From contig JAGXSV010000074.1 of NCBI GenBank assembly GCA_018333605.1, positions 1 through 64,000 on the forward strand: DNA of 64,000 nucleotides, given 5' to 3'. A program made the position numbers and the translations under genes. Source of the DNA: Hydrogenophaga sp. Lineage in GTDB: Bacteria; Pseudomonadota; Gammaproteobacteria; Burkholderiales; Burkholderiaceae_C. The notes beneath the pieces were generated by a model. The model was not told where the DNA came from. It did no database searches and saw only the letters and a list, made by a program, of their open reading frames with translations. Shown here piece after piece: positions 30,477-39,646 of this stretch; within the stretch, counting starts at the first letter, position 1, and each line of letters starts with the position of its first letter.

Positions 30477-33320
30477 TCAGTGCGCCTGGTCCCAGTTCAG
30501 CCCCACGCCCACCTCGGCCAGCAGCGGCACCTTGAGCTGGGCCACGCCGGCCATCAGGCTGGGGATCTCGGTTTTGAGCCAGTCCACCTCGGCCTCGGGT
30601 ACTTCGAACACCAGTTCGTCGTGCACCTGCATGATCATTTTGGTGGCCCGGCCCTGGGCGTCCAGCGTTTTTTGCACCGCCACCATGCTGAGCTTGATGA
30701 GGTCGGCTGCGGTGCCTTGCATGGGCGCGTTGATGGCGGCGCGCTCGGCGCCGCTGCGGCGCGGGCCGTTGGGGCTGTTGATTTCGGGCAGGTACAGGCG
30801 GCGGCCAAACACGGTTTCCACATAGCCCTGGGCTTTGGCCTGGGCGCGGGTGTCGTCCATGTATTGCTTCACGCCCGCGAAGCGCTCGAAATAGCGGGTG
30901 ATGTAGTTTTTGGCGGCGGTGTTGTCGATGGCCAGGGCCTTGGCCAGGCCAAAGGCACTCATGCCATAGATAAGGCCAAAGTTGATGACCTTGGCGTAGC
31001 GCCGCTGTTCGGTGCTGACCTGTGTGGCGTCCACCCCAAACACCTCGGCAGCGGTGGCGCGGTGCACATCGATGCCTTCGTGGAAAGCTTTGAGCAGGGC
31101 CGCGTCGCCGCTGATGTGCGCCATGATGCGCAGCTCGATTTGCGAGTAGTCGGCGCTGGCGATGACGCTGCCAGCGGGCGCCACGAAGGCCTCCCGCACT
31201 TTGCGGCCTTCGGGCGTGCGGATGGGAATGTTTTGCAGGTTGGGCTCGTTGCTGGACAGCCGCCCCGTCACCGCCACGGCCTGGGCATAGTGCGTGTGCA
31301 CGCGGCCGGTGCGCGGGTGGGCCAGCTGGGCGAGCTTATCGGTGTAGGTGCCCTTGAGCTTGATCAGACCGCGGTGCTCCAGAATTTTGGCGGGCAGCGG
31401 GTAGTCTTCGGCCAGCTTCTCCAGCACCTCTTCGTCGGTGCTGCGGGCGCCTGTGGCGGTTTTCTTGACGACGGGCAAGCCGAGCTTGTCAAAGAAGATT
31501 TCACCCAGTTGCTTGGGGCTGCTCAAATTGAAGGGCTGGCCCGCAATTTCATAAGCCTCCTGCTCCAGCGCGTGGATGCGAGCGCCGAGTTCGTGGCTTT
31601 GTTTGGCCAGCGTGGGCGCGTCGATCAGCACGCCGTTGCGTTCAATGCGGTACAGCGCCTCGCTGCTGGCCATTTCCAGTTCGTAGATGAAGCGCAATTT
31701 GTCGTCTGCCTGCAGCCGGGGCCAGAGCACACGGTGCACGTCCAGGGTCTGGTCGCTGTCTTCACAGGCGTATTCGGCGGCTTTGGCCACGTCCACCTGC
31801 GCAAACGGGATCTGGTGCGCGCCCTTGCCGCAGAGCTCCTCGTAGCCAATGCCGCTGCGGCCCAAATGGCGCTCGGCCAGGCTGGCCAGGCCGTGGGGTT
31901 TGTGGACTTCCAGCACATAGCTTTGCAACATGGTGTCGTGCGCGTAGCCCTGCACTTCAATGCCATGGTTGGCGAACACGTGGCGGTCGTATTTGATGTG
32001 CTGGCCGAGCTTGTGATTCGCCGGGTTTTCCAGCCAGGGCTTGAGCCGGGCCAGCACCTCGTCAAAGGGCAGTTGTTCGGGCGCGTCGGGCCCGGCGTGG
32101 CGCAGCGGAATGTAGGCGGCTTCGCCGGGCTTCACGCTGAAGCTGATGCCCACGATCTCGGCGCGCATTTCGTCGAGTGACGTGGTTTCGGTGTCCACCG
32201 CCACCAGCTCAGCGGCTTGCAGGCGGGCCAGCCAGGTGTTGAGGGCGTCCCAGGTGAGGATGGTTTCGTAAGCGAGCGTGCTGACGCGTGGCTCAGCGGG
32301 TGTGGGTTCGTCGAAAAGGCCAGGGTTTGCATCATCCCTCCGTTCGGGCTGAGCCTGTCGAAGGGCTGCACCCGGCTCAGCCCGAACGGCTGATGTGCCG
32401 CCGAGCGACTGGGCCAGGCCCTTGAAGCCATAGGTTTCGTAGAAGGTCTTGAGCGCGGCGGTCTGTGGCGCCCCGATGCGAATGGCGTCCAGCGCGGGCA
32501 GACCGGGCACCCAGCCATTCAGATCGCAGTCGGTCTTGATGGTCAGCAATTGGCGCCCGGTGGGCAGCCAGTTCAGGGCCTTGCGCAGGTTTTCGCCGGC
32601 CACACCCTTGATCTTGTCGGCGTTGGCCACCACGCCCTCCAGCGAACCGTATTCGGTCAGCCATTTGGCGGCGGTTTTGGGACCCACTTTTTCGACGCCC
32701 GGCACGTTGTCAATCACGTCGCCAACCAGGGTCTGAAAGTCCACCATGAGGCGGGCAGGCACGCCGAATTCGGCCTCCACGCCGGCCAGGTCGCGCCGCT
32801 TGCCGTTCATGGTGTCGATGATGGTGATGTGTTCGTTCACCAGCTGGGCCAGATCTTTGTCACCGCTGGACACGATGACGCGAACGCCTTGCTGCGCGGC
32901 CACGACCGCCAGCGTGCCGATCACGTCGTCGGCCTCCACCCCCGGCACATCCAGAACGGCCCAGCCCAGCAGACGCACCACTTCGTGTATGGGTTCGATC
33001 TGCGCACGCAGATCGTCCGGCATGGGGCTGCGGTGCTGTTTGTATTCGGGGTAGATCTCGTCGCGAAAGGTGGGGCCCTTGGCGTCAAACACACAAGCCA
33101 CAAAGTCGGCAGGCACCTCCTTTTTTAGGCTCTGCATCATGTTGATCATGCCGCGGATGGCGCCGGTGGCCGGGCTGTTCGGGTCGCCGGGGGTGGCCCG
33201 CAGGTCGGGCATGGCGTGAAAAGCGCGGTAAAGGTAGCTGGAGCCGTCGACCAGCAGCAAGGTGGGGGGCGCTTCGGCGGCAGCACTGGACGGGGCCAGG
33301 GTCTTTGGATCTTCTGTCAT
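30477..33320 (-). CDS. polA: DNA polymerase I
   Basis: 947 residues from ATG 33320 (the open frame continues another 103 codons upstream without conserved sequence). 5'-nuclease domain from L-L-L-V-D-G-S-S-Y-L-Y-R; 3'-5' exonuclease with intact D-T-E-T (V-A-V-D-T-E-T-T-S-L) and D-R-H-V-F; polymerase motifs A (D-Y-S-Q-I-E-L-R), B (K-V-I-N-F-G-L-I-Y-G) and C (V-H-D-E-L-V-F). It fills gaps in repair and Okazaki fragment processing. Residues about 311-327, in the linker between nuclease and exonuclease, are encoded by an inserted palindromic element and read through in frame. Confidence 0.96.
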   Translation of the reverse strand: MTEDPKTLAPSSAAAEAPPTLLLVDGSSYLYRAFHAMPDLRATPGDPNSPATGAIRGMINMMQSLKKEVPADFVACVFDAKGPTFRDEIYPEYKQHRSPMPDDLRAQIEPIHEVVRLLGWAVLDVPGVEADDVIGTLAVVAAQQGVRVIVSSGDKDLAQLVNEHITIIDTMNGKRRDLAGVEAEFGVPARLMVDFQTLVGDVIDNVPGVEKVGPKTAAKWLTEYGSLEGVVANADKIKGVAGENLRKALNWLPTGRQLLTIKTDCDLNGWVPGLPALDAIRIGAPQTAALKTFYETYGFKGLAQSLGGTSAVRAEPGAALRQAQPERRDDANPGLFDEPTPAEPRVSTLAYETILTWDALNTWLARLQAAELVAVDTETTSLDEMRAEIVGISFSVKPGEAAYIPLRHAGPDAPEQLPFDEVLARLKPWLENPANHKLGQHIKYDRHVFANHGIEVQGYAHDTMLQSYVLEVHKPHGLASLAERHLGRSGIGYEELCGKGAHQIPFAQVDVAKAAEYACEDSDQTLDVHRVLWPRLQADDKLRFIYELEMASSEALYRIERNGVLIDAPTLAKQSHELGARIHALEQEAYEIAGQPFNLSSPKQLGEIFFDKLGLPVVKKTATGARSTDEEVLEKLAEDYPLPAKILEHRGLIKLKGTYTDKLAQLAHPRTGRVHTHYAQAVAVTGRLSSNEPNLQNIPIRTPEGRKVREAFVAPAGSVIASADYSQIELRIMAHISGDAALLKAFHEGIDVHRATAAEVFGVDATQVSTEQRRYAKVINFGLIYGMSAFGLAKALAIDNTAAKNYITRYFERFAGVKQYMDDTRAQAKAQGYVETVFGRRLYLPEINSPNGPRRSGAERAAINAPMQGTAADLIKLSMVAVQKTLDAQGRATKMIMQVHDELVFEVPEAEVDWLKTEIPSLMAGVAQLKVPLLAEVGVGLNWDQAH
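32340..32389. repeat. 50-bp palindromic element inserted in frame within polA
   Basis: CCGTTCGGGCTGAGCC (32340-32355) and its exact reverse complement (32374-32389) enclose an 18-bp loop containing TGTCGAAGGG. This GTTCGGGCTGAGCCTGTCGAAG type of sequence is a familiar mobile intergenic repeat in beta- and gammaproteobacteria (recollection). Here it is coding and lies in a flexible interdomain linker. Confidence 0.75.
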
Positions 33321-33423
33321 GGCGCCATTGTGGAGGAGATTGGGCAGCCGCCCGGCGGGCCACCACCAGGACCGGTGTTGGCCCATGCAGGGCGCCGGTT
33401 GGCTGGCTTGCCTACAATCAGCC

Positions 33424-33747
33424 ATGCACCCAATTTTGCGAACATCGACGCTGGCAGCCCTGTGGCTGGCCCTGAGCGCTACCGCCCAGACCCCCGCCTC
33501 GCCGCCTGAGGCGGCGGCGCCGCTGCCGTTGACGCCACGCGTGGAGCGCATCACGCACGAAGACGCGCTGTCCCGCATTGACGAACTGCGCGTGGGCGGG
33601 CAAACCCAGCGTATCGACGTGCAACCCAAGAACGGCGCACCCGCCTACCAGATACAACCCGGGCACGGGCAGCCCGCCGGCCTGGACGGCGCCACGCAAC
33701 CCACGGGCAACGCTGGGCGCAGCAGCTGGCGCATCCTGAGTTTCTGA
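33424..33747 (+). CDS. Periplasmic DUF2782-type protein
   Basis: 107 residues from ATG 33424, with a signal peptide probably cleaved after A-T-A. A short Pro/Ala region is followed by V-E-R-I...I-D-E-L-R-V-G-G-Q-T-Q-R-I-D-V-Q-P-K-N-G-A-P-A-Y-Q, the DUF2782 pattern (basic beta-strands with a P-x-x-G-x-P-x-Y core). DUF2782 genes are often next to polA and thrB, as here, divergent from polA and 16 bp before thrB. Function unknown. Confidence 0.75.
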   Translation: MHPILRTSTLAALWLALSATAQTPASPPEAAAPLPLTPRVERITHEDALSRIDELRVGGQTQRIDVQPKNGAPAYQIQPGHGQPAGLDGATQPTGNAGRSSWRILSF

Positions 33748-33763
33748 AACCTTCTGCTTTCAC

Positions 33764-34774
33764 ATGGCCGTTTACACCGAAGTCTCGTTTGAAGAAGCTT
33801 CTGCCCTGCTGCGCACCCTGAACCTGGGCGAACTGACCCAACTGCGGGGCATCAAGGGAGGCATTGAGAACACCAACTATTTCGTCACCAGCACACGCGA
33901 CGGTGAGGTGCTGGAGCATGTGCTCACGCTGTTCGAGCGTCTGGGGTTTGAGCAACTGCCGTTTTACCTGCACCTCATGAAGCACCTGGCGGGCAAAGGC
34001 ATTGCCGTGCCCGACCCGGCCGCCACCGCCAAGGGCGAGATCTTGCACCGCGTGCAGGGCAAACCAGCGGCGGTGGTGAACAAGCTGCGCGGCTCAAGCG
34101 AGCTGAAGCCCGCACCCAGGCACTGCCTCGCCGTGGGCGACATGCTGGCCCGCATGCACCTGGCCGGGCGTGACTTCGGCATGAGCCAGCCCAACCTGCG
34201 CGGCCTGCCCTGGTGGAACGAAACCGTGCCGGTGGTGCTGCCGTATCTGAGCGCAACCCAGGCCGACCTGATCCGCTCCGAACTGGCCTATCAAAACCAT
34301 GTCGCGGCCAGCCCGGCCTATGCCGCCTTGCCGCGCGGGCCGATCCACGCCGACCTGTTTCGCGACAACGTGATGTTTGACGGCGACGAACTCACCGGCT
34401 TCTTTGACTTTTACTTTGCCGGCTGCGACAGCTTTTTGTTCGACATCGCCGTGTGCCTGAACGACTGGTGCGTGTCACACAGCGCCGACGACAACGATGG
34501 CGCCCACGACGACGCACGCGCGCAGGCATTTCTGGCCGCTTACCAGGCGGTTCGCCCCCTGAGTGCGGCCGAGCGCAACCTGCTCGGCGCCATGCTGCGG
34601 GCTGGCGCGCTGCGCTTCTGGGTTTCGCGCCTGTGGGACTTGCACCTGCCACGCGAAGCCGCCATGCTGCAAGCGCACGACCCAGCGCATTTCGAACGTG
34701 TGCTGCGCCATCGCGTGCGCCACGCCCCTACCCTTTCATCGGTCCTGCTTGATGCGCCTTGCCTGGCGCACTGA
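33764..34774 (+). CDS. thrB: Homoserine kinase (aminoglycoside phosphotransferase type)
   Basis: 336 residues. The ThrB type II kinase signature is clear: G-I-K-G-G-I-E-N-T-N-Y-F nucleotide loop, catalytic H-A-D-L-F-R-D-N-V-M-F and metal-binding F-F-D-F-Y-F-A. It phosphorylates homoserine for threonine synthesis. About 20 residues longer at the C-terminus than the typical 316. Confidence 0.93.
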   Translation: MAVYTEVSFEEASALLRTLNLGELTQLRGIKGGIENTNYFVTSTRDGEVLEHVLTLFERLGFEQLPFYLHLMKHLAGKGIAVPDPAATAKGEILHRVQGKPAAVVNKLRGSSELKPAPRHCLAVGDMLARMHLAGRDFGMSQPNLRGLPWWNETVPVVLPYLSATQADLIRSELAYQNHVAASPAYAALPRGPIHADLFRDNVMFDGDELTGFFDFYFAGCDSFLFDIAVCLNDWCVSHSADDNDGAHDDARAQAFLAAYQAVRPLSAAERNLLGAMLRAGALRFWVSRLWDLHLPREAAMLQAHDPAHFERVLRHRVRHAPTLSSVLLDAPCLAH

Positions 34775-34800
34775 GCCCGCTACAACCTGCGTCCCCCCAC

Positions 34801-35592
34801 ATGAAACTTAACGCCGTCCCCGCAAGCACCGGCCTGTCCTGGGTCAAGCTGGGGGTGAAAACCTTCTTTAGCCAGCCGCTGGCCATGTCTGGCCTGTTCT
34901 TCATGTTCATGGCGGTGGTGTCGGTGCTGTCGGTGGTGCCGCTCATTGGCACCCCGGTTTCGCTGGCGCTCGTGCCCGCGGCCACCGTGGGCCTGATGGC
35001 CGCGAGCCGCGAAGCCCTGGCTGGGCGTTTTCCCATGCCGTTGCTGCTGCTCACCGCCTTTCGCTCGGGCAAAGACCGCGCGCGCGCCATGCTCATTCTG
35101 GGCGGCATGTACGCCGGCGCGCTCTTGCTCGTGCTCGGTATGGCCGCCTTGCTGGGCCCCGCCGACGGCACACCGGTGCCCGTAACCGACGGCGAGGTTA
35201 CCCCCGAAGCCATGCGCACAGCCTTTGTGAGCCAGGGCATGTGGGTGGCCATGCTGGCCTATGTGCCGGTGCTCATGGCCTTCTGGCACGCGCCCGCGCT
35301 GGTCCTCTGGCATGGCGTGAGCCCGGGCAAAAGCCTGTTTTTCAGCGTCATGGCCTGCTGGCGCAACAAAGGCGCCATGCTGGCCTACACCTTTGGCTGG
35401 GTGGGCGTGTTCATCTTGATGGGCCTGGTGATGAGCCTGCTGGGCGCCATGCTGGGCGGGGCAAGCGCCCTCAGCTTCATCATGTACCCCATGGTCTTGT
35501 TCATGGCGTCCATGTTTCATACCTCGATTTACTTCACCTTCCGCGACAGCTTCGTCACCGACGAACAGAACACGCCGGATACACCAGTCTGA
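34801..35592 (+). CDS. BPSS1780-type integral membrane protein
   Basis: 263 residues from ATG 34801, 26 bp after thrB. Six or so hydrophobic segments; the start V-P-A-S-T-G...W-V-K-L-G-V-K-T-F-F and P-A-A-T-V-G-L-M-A-A-S-R-E match the BPSS1780 family of beta-proteobacterial inner-membrane proteins. No function is known. Probably co-transcribed with the DUF2782 gene and thrB. Confidence 0.75.
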   Translation: MKLNAVPASTGLSWVKLGVKTFFSQPLAMSGLFFMFMAVVSVLSVVPLIGTPVSLALVPAATVGLMAASREALAGRFPMPLLLLTAFRSGKDRARAMLILGGMYAGALLLVLGMAALLGPADGTPVPVTDGEVTPEAMRTAFVSQGMWVAMLAYVPVLMAFWHAPALVLWHGVSPGKSLFFSVMACWRNKGAMLAYTFGWVGVFILMGLVMSLLGAMLGGASALSFIMYPMVLFMASMFHTSIYFTFRDSFVTDEQNTPDTPV

Positions 35593-35985
35593 TCTTTCGG
35601 GGCGGCGGCGGCGGGGTGGCGGTCAGGGGTGTGAAACAGCACGCACAGTACCGGTGTCTACCCCGTCGTGAGGCCGGCCAGCATCCACATTTTTTCAAAG
35701 GCTACGGCACCATGGATATGGTCGCCAAAACCGACTGAGCGCTTTCGATGCGCCATGACCACGCGCCGTTCTGGTGTGAGCTTGAGGCCAGAGACAGCCG
35801 ATTTTTCGCCCCTCCGGAACCACCACACGCCCGGACGAGGAACTCGTATTTCTGGCCTGCCAGATCCGTCCGCGCACCACCGTCACCATGGCAGCCAGGG
35901 CAGGTGAAAAGAGTGATGTTGACGACAATCCCGACGCGATGCCCCGGCGATACAGACACCGGTGCGCAGGCGGCCCGGGGATCTC
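35593..35985. other. Stretch with no supported gene
   Basis: 393 bp between the BPSS1780-type gene and the phoX promoter. Short frames occur on both strands without a ribosome-binding site or recognisable family. One + frame ends with G-Y-G-T-M-D-M-V-A-K-T-D at 35738, which looks like a protein terminus but has no body. Confidence 0.4.
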
Positions 35986-36025
35986 ACGTCATCCGGATTT
36001 CACGAATGCTTCATGAGCGCGTCAC
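35986..36025 (+). promoter_or_regulatory. Putative tandem PhoB boxes upstream of phoX copy 1
   Basis: Four 7-bp units related to CTGTCAT follow one another at exactly 11-bp intervals: ACGTCAT (35986), ATTTCAC (35997), GCTTCAT (36008) and GCGTCAC (36019), each with T-C-A at the conserved place. That spacing defines PhoB boxes. No good -10 hexamer is visible downstream, so the promoter start is uncertain. Confidence 0.55.
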
Positions 36026-36072
36026 ACGTGCTGGCGAGACTGCAGTTTGTTCAAACCAAGCAGGAGAGCCAC

Positions 36073-38244
36073 ATGGCGCAAAGCATTCGAGACGACGACA
36101 GCGTTTCCAACACCTCCGGTAACACCAGCCTGACCGAACTGGTCGACCGGGCCATCGCACAGAACCCCAAGCGGCGCCTGCTGCTGAAGTCTGGCCTGGG
36201 GATGGCGGCGATCCCCTTTCTCGGCGGTCTGGCCGCCTGCGGCGGTGGCGATGACGTGGTGGCACCAACGCCGGCACCAACGCCGGCACCTCCGGTGGCG
36301 CCAGTCGAACAGATGCTGGGATTCAAGGCCGTGGCCACCTCCAGCGGCAGCGAAATCGTGGTGCCCGAGGGCTACATCGCCTCCGCTTTCGCCCCCTGGG
36401 GCTCGCCGATCAACGATCTGGCTCCGGCCTGGAAAGGCGATGCCACCGGCACCGCGGCCGAACAGGAGCAGCAGGTCGGTGACAACCACGACGGCATGGC
36501 CTTCTTCGGCTTCAACGCGGCGGGCAACGGCTTCGGTGATCGCAGCGACGAAGGCCTGCTGGTGATGAACCACGAGTACATCAACCCCGAGTACTTCTAC
36601 GCTCCGGAAATCGATGCCACCGACTGGATGGCGCCCTTCACCTTCGAAAAGGCACGCAAGGCCCTGGCCGCTCACGGCATCAGCGTGCTGCACGTCAAGC
36701 GCGCAGCCGACGGCAGCTGGGAGCATGTCAAGTCGTCACCCTACAACCGCCGCATCCATGGCAACACGCCGATCACGATCCAGGGCCCGGCCGCCGGCCA
36801 CCCCCTGATGAAGACGGCTGCCGACCCGAGCGGCACCGTGGCGCTGGGCACGCTGAACAACTGCGGCAACGGCCGCACGCCCTGGGGCACCTACCTGACC
36901 TGCGAGGAAAACTTCAACGGCTACTTCGGCTGGAACGGGACCCGCACCGCCACCGCGCTGGAAAACCGCTACGGCATTTCTGCCAACGGCTTTGGCTACC
37001 GCTGGCACACCGTGGATTCGCGTTTTGACGTGAACGCCACGCCCAACGAACCGAACCGCCACGGCTACATCGTCGAAGTCGATCCCTTTGCACCGGGCAG
37101 CCAGGCCACCAAGCGCACCGCACTGGGCCGCTTCAAGCACGAAAACGCCGCGCTGGAAGTCACGCCCAGTGGCAAGGTCGCCGTCTACATGGGCTGCGAC
37201 GAGCGCAATGAATACGTCTACAAGTTCGTCGCCGACGGCACCTTCGATGCGGCCAACCCCACCAGTGCTGCCAACCGCAGCCTGCTGGGCAAGGGTACGC
37301 TGTACGTGGCCCGCTTTGGCGCCGGCACCACGGTGGGTGACAACATGGGCACGGGCACCTGGATTCCACTGAAGCCGGACACCGTGGGTGTTAACAGCGT
37401 CGCACTGCGCGACAACCCGAACTTCGCAGCCGCCACCGACGCCGAAGTGCTGGCCAACATCATGATCAAGACCCGCCAGGCCGCCGATGCCGTGGGCGCG
37501 ACCATGATGGACCGCCCGGAATGGGTCGCGGTCAATCCGAAGAAGGCTGGCGAGGTGTTCATCACGCTGACCAACAACAACCGCCGCGGTACCACCACCG
37601 CCTCGGTCAACAACCCCGACGGCAGCACCGTGGCCGGCTCGGCCCGCCCGCCGGTGGACGAAGCCAACCCCCGCGCCAACAACGTCTGGGGTCACATCGT
37701 GCGCTGGAACGAAGCCGGTGGCGATGGCGGCACCGCCACCACCTTCGACTGGGACATCTTCGTCCTAGCCGGTCAACCCGCGGTCACCGGCGCGCGCGCG
37801 CCGTCTTCAAACATCAACGCCGAAACCCTCTTCAACAGCCCCGACGGTCTGGATTTTGACGCCTTCGGTCGCATGTGGATCCAGACCGACGGCAGCTTCG
37901 CCAACACCGGTGACTTCGCTGGCAACGGCAACAACCAGATGCTGGTGGCCGACCCGAAGACCAAGGAAATCCGTCGCTTCCTCGTCGGCCCGGACGGCTG
38001 CGAAGTCACCGGCATCACCTGGTCGCCGGACCGCAAGACGATGTTTGTGAACATCCAGCACCCCGGCGAGGTGGGCAGCCACCCGAAGGCGCCGGCCGCG
38101 TACCTCGCCCTGCCGAGTGCCGAGCGTGACAACTGGATCGCGAAAAACCCGACCGCGTTCTCACAGTGGCCCACCAGCGGTGTCCGTCCTCGTTCGGCCA
38201 CTGTGGTGGTGCGTCGCACCGACGGCGGTGTGATCGGGGGTTGA
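36073..38244 (+). CDS. phoX: PhoX-type alkaline phosphatase, copy 1
   Basis: 723 residues from ATG 36073, preceded by CAGGAGAGCC. R34-R35 in N-P-K-R-R-L-L-L-K-S-G-L-G-M begin a twin-arginine signal, and L-A-A-C-G-G with C56 offers a lipobox, so the protein is probably Tat-exported and perhaps lipid-anchored. The PhoX signature G-T-L-N-N-C-G-N-G-R-T-P-W-G-T-Y-L-T-C-E-E-N is complete with both cysteines. PhoX enzymes (Ca/Fe-dependent) release phosphate from organic monoesters. Tandem PhoB-box-like repeats lie upstream, a terminator follows. A PhoX-like esterase without phosphatase activity cannot be excluded. Confidence 0.88.
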   Translation: MAQSIRDDDSVSNTSGNTSLTELVDRAIAQNPKRRLLLKSGLGMAAIPFLGGLAACGGGDDVVAPTPAPTPAPPVAPVEQMLGFKAVATSSGSEIVVPEGYIASAFAPWGSPINDLAPAWKGDATGTAAEQEQQVGDNHDGMAFFGFNAAGNGFGDRSDEGLLVMNHEYINPEYFYAPEIDATDWMAPFTFEKARKALAAHGISVLHVKRAADGSWEHVKSSPYNRRIHGNTPITIQGPAAGHPLMKTAADPSGTVALGTLNNCGNGRTPWGTYLTCEENFNGYFGWNGTRTATALENRYGISANGFGYRWHTVDSRFDVNATPNEPNRHGYIVEVDPFAPGSQATKRTALGRFKHENAALEVTPSGKVAVYMGCDERNEYVYKFVADGTFDAANPTSAANRSLLGKGTLYVARFGAGTTVGDNMGTGTWIPLKPDTVGVNSVALRDNPNFAAATDAEVLANIMIKTRQAADAVGATMMDRPEWVAVNPKKAGEVFITLTNNNRRGTTTASVNNPDGSTVAGSARPPVDEANPRANNVWGHIVRWNEAGGDGGTATTFDWDIFVLAGQPAVTGARAPSSNINAETLFNSPDGLDFDAFGRMWIQTDGSFANTGDFAGNGNNQMLVADPKTKEIRRFLVGPDGCEVTGITWSPDRKTMFVNIQHPGEVGSHPKAPAAYLALPSAERDNWIAKNPTAFSQWPTSGVRPRSATVVVRRTDGGVIGG

Positions 38245-38279
38245 CCCCCTGTGCGGTCTCCGGATCGCACCAGACAAGC

Positions 38280-38314
38280 AAAAAGGCAGAGCGCCCAGGC
38301 GCCCTGCCTTTTTT
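38280..38314 (+). terminator. Terminator after phoX copy 1
   Basis: GGCAG-A-GCGCC, loop CA, GGCGC-C-CTGCC with A5 before and T6 after; 35 bp after the phoX stop. Confidence 0.8.
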
Positions 38315-38414
38315 CATGGGGAGACGCCGGACCGGCACACCAAATTCACAAACGCCATCGACCCTGCGCTGTTTCACCCCGCTATCTGAACTTTCTCCAT
38401 CCACGACCACCCAC

Positions 38415-39180
38415 GAACACGGCTGCCACCCCCACCGACTTCAACATCGAAGACGCCAAGCCAACCGCCAACCCCAGCATCGCGCCGGTGCTGGACGCGC
38501 GCCTGAGCCGCCGTAGCCTGCTGCGCGGGATATGGGCGCGGCCGGTGTGGGCACGCTGGCCGCCACCAGCCTGGCCGATGCGGTGATCGTGCCCGAGGGT
38601 TACAGCGCCCAGATCGTCTACGCGCTGGGTGATCCGCTGACCGCCAGCACCCCCGCCTTCAAGAACGACGGCACCGACGCCGACTTCACCAACCGCGCCG
38701 GTGACCACGCGACGGCATGGCGTGGTTTGGCCTGGACGCGCAAGGCCAGCCTTCGCACAGTGCCGCACTGCGTGACCTGATCGCGATGAACCACGAGGCC
38801 ACCACCGACGAGAAGCTGGTGTCGTTCTTCATCCACGCCAACCGCGCTGCGTCCACCCTGCCCCGCACCGCCGCCGAAGTGGACAAGGAACTCACGATCC
38901 GCCGCCTGTCCGTGGTCGAGTTGCAGAGCGATGGCGAACAGTGGGCCAACAAGACGGGCTCGGCCTTCAACCGCCGCGTCACCACCATGACCGAAGCCGC
39001 CATCCACGGGCCGGCCCGCGGCACGCTGAACAATTGCGGCTCCGGCAAGGCGCCCTGGGGCCCCTGCGTCTCCGGCGAAGAAAACGGGTTCGCCTCCTTC
39101 CACCGCGAGGCCACGGTCGACGACGCGCGCAGGAAGGACAAGCAGATGCAGGCGCTCAACCGGCATGGCCACAAAGGCCG
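38415..39180 (+). pseudogene. Truncated, frameshifted PhoX copy
   Basis: Three frames must be joined. First, I-A-P-V-L-D-A-R-L-S-R-R-S-L-L-R-G (Tat motif region) to about 38525; second, M-G-A-A-G-V-G-T-L-A-A-T-S-L-A-D-A-V-I-V-P-E-G-Y to about 38710; third, D-G-M-A-W-F-G-L-D through G-T-L-N-N-C-G-S-G-K-A-P-W-G. Each joint needs about one base. Similarity to PhoX stops near 39180, about one third of the way through, where T-C-E-E-N has become S-G-E-E-N. No start codon is evident. Lying between two intact phoX genes, it is a decayed paralogue. Confidence 0.8.
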
Positions 39181-39646
39181 GCGTCGCCAGCAAGGGGGGC
39201 CCTCTCACAGGAGAAACGCACGCTCATGGAACGGGGAGCGGCACGTTGGCTGGGGAAAGTTCGTGGGTCCAGGTCGTCAGTTGATGGTGCGCGGCGCCAG
39301 CAAAGTCGGCCTGCTCTTCACCCGGCAGCTTGGCGGTCCTGCGGTCGCCGGCGTCACCGCACGCGGGCGAGCAGGACCACCGTGGCCTGTCCGTACCGGC
39401 TTCGCCACGTGCCAAGGAACTGACACCGCACCAACCAGGGCGCGCACCCTCGCCAAACGGATGGCCTGGCGCAAGCTTGCAACAAGAAAGGTTCTTTGTA
39501 CCACCCGCTCCCTCCAGGTTGCAGCCCCAAAGCCCTTGGACGGCGCAGCCAAGCCTAGCCGGGGATGCGACCCAGACGGCATTTTGCGCCTCCCGCATCG
39601 CCTTTTTTATGGGCAACGCATCGCGACAAAACAGTGTGGACAGGCC
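39181..39646. other. Stretch with no supported gene
   Basis: 466 bp between the PhoX remnant and the convergent 5'-nucleotidase gene. The + frame of the remnant stays open here but no longer resembles PhoX. No inverted repeats or transposase fragment were recognised. It may be where the rest of the pseudogene was replaced. Confidence 0.4.

Noticed and set aside
33321-33629. N-terminal extension of polA by 103 codons
   Set aside because: The extension overlaps the divergent DUF2782 gene, has no similarity to polymerase I, and ATG 33320 directly precedes the conserved nuclease domain.
35680-35738. Protein-like tail G-Y-G-T-M-D-M-V-A-K-T-D
   Set aside because: Only about 20 residues look plausible and no upstream body or start is present; too short to assign as a gene remnant.
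35885-35911. C-P-G-C-H on the minus strand, similar to a haem c site
   Set aside because: The surrounding residues do not resemble a cytochrome, there is no signal peptide or start site, and short CxxCH motifs arise by chance.
38340-38420. Possible PhoB box before the PhoX pseudogene
   Set aside because: TTCAC sequences occur but not at 11-bp spacing, so no box is supported.
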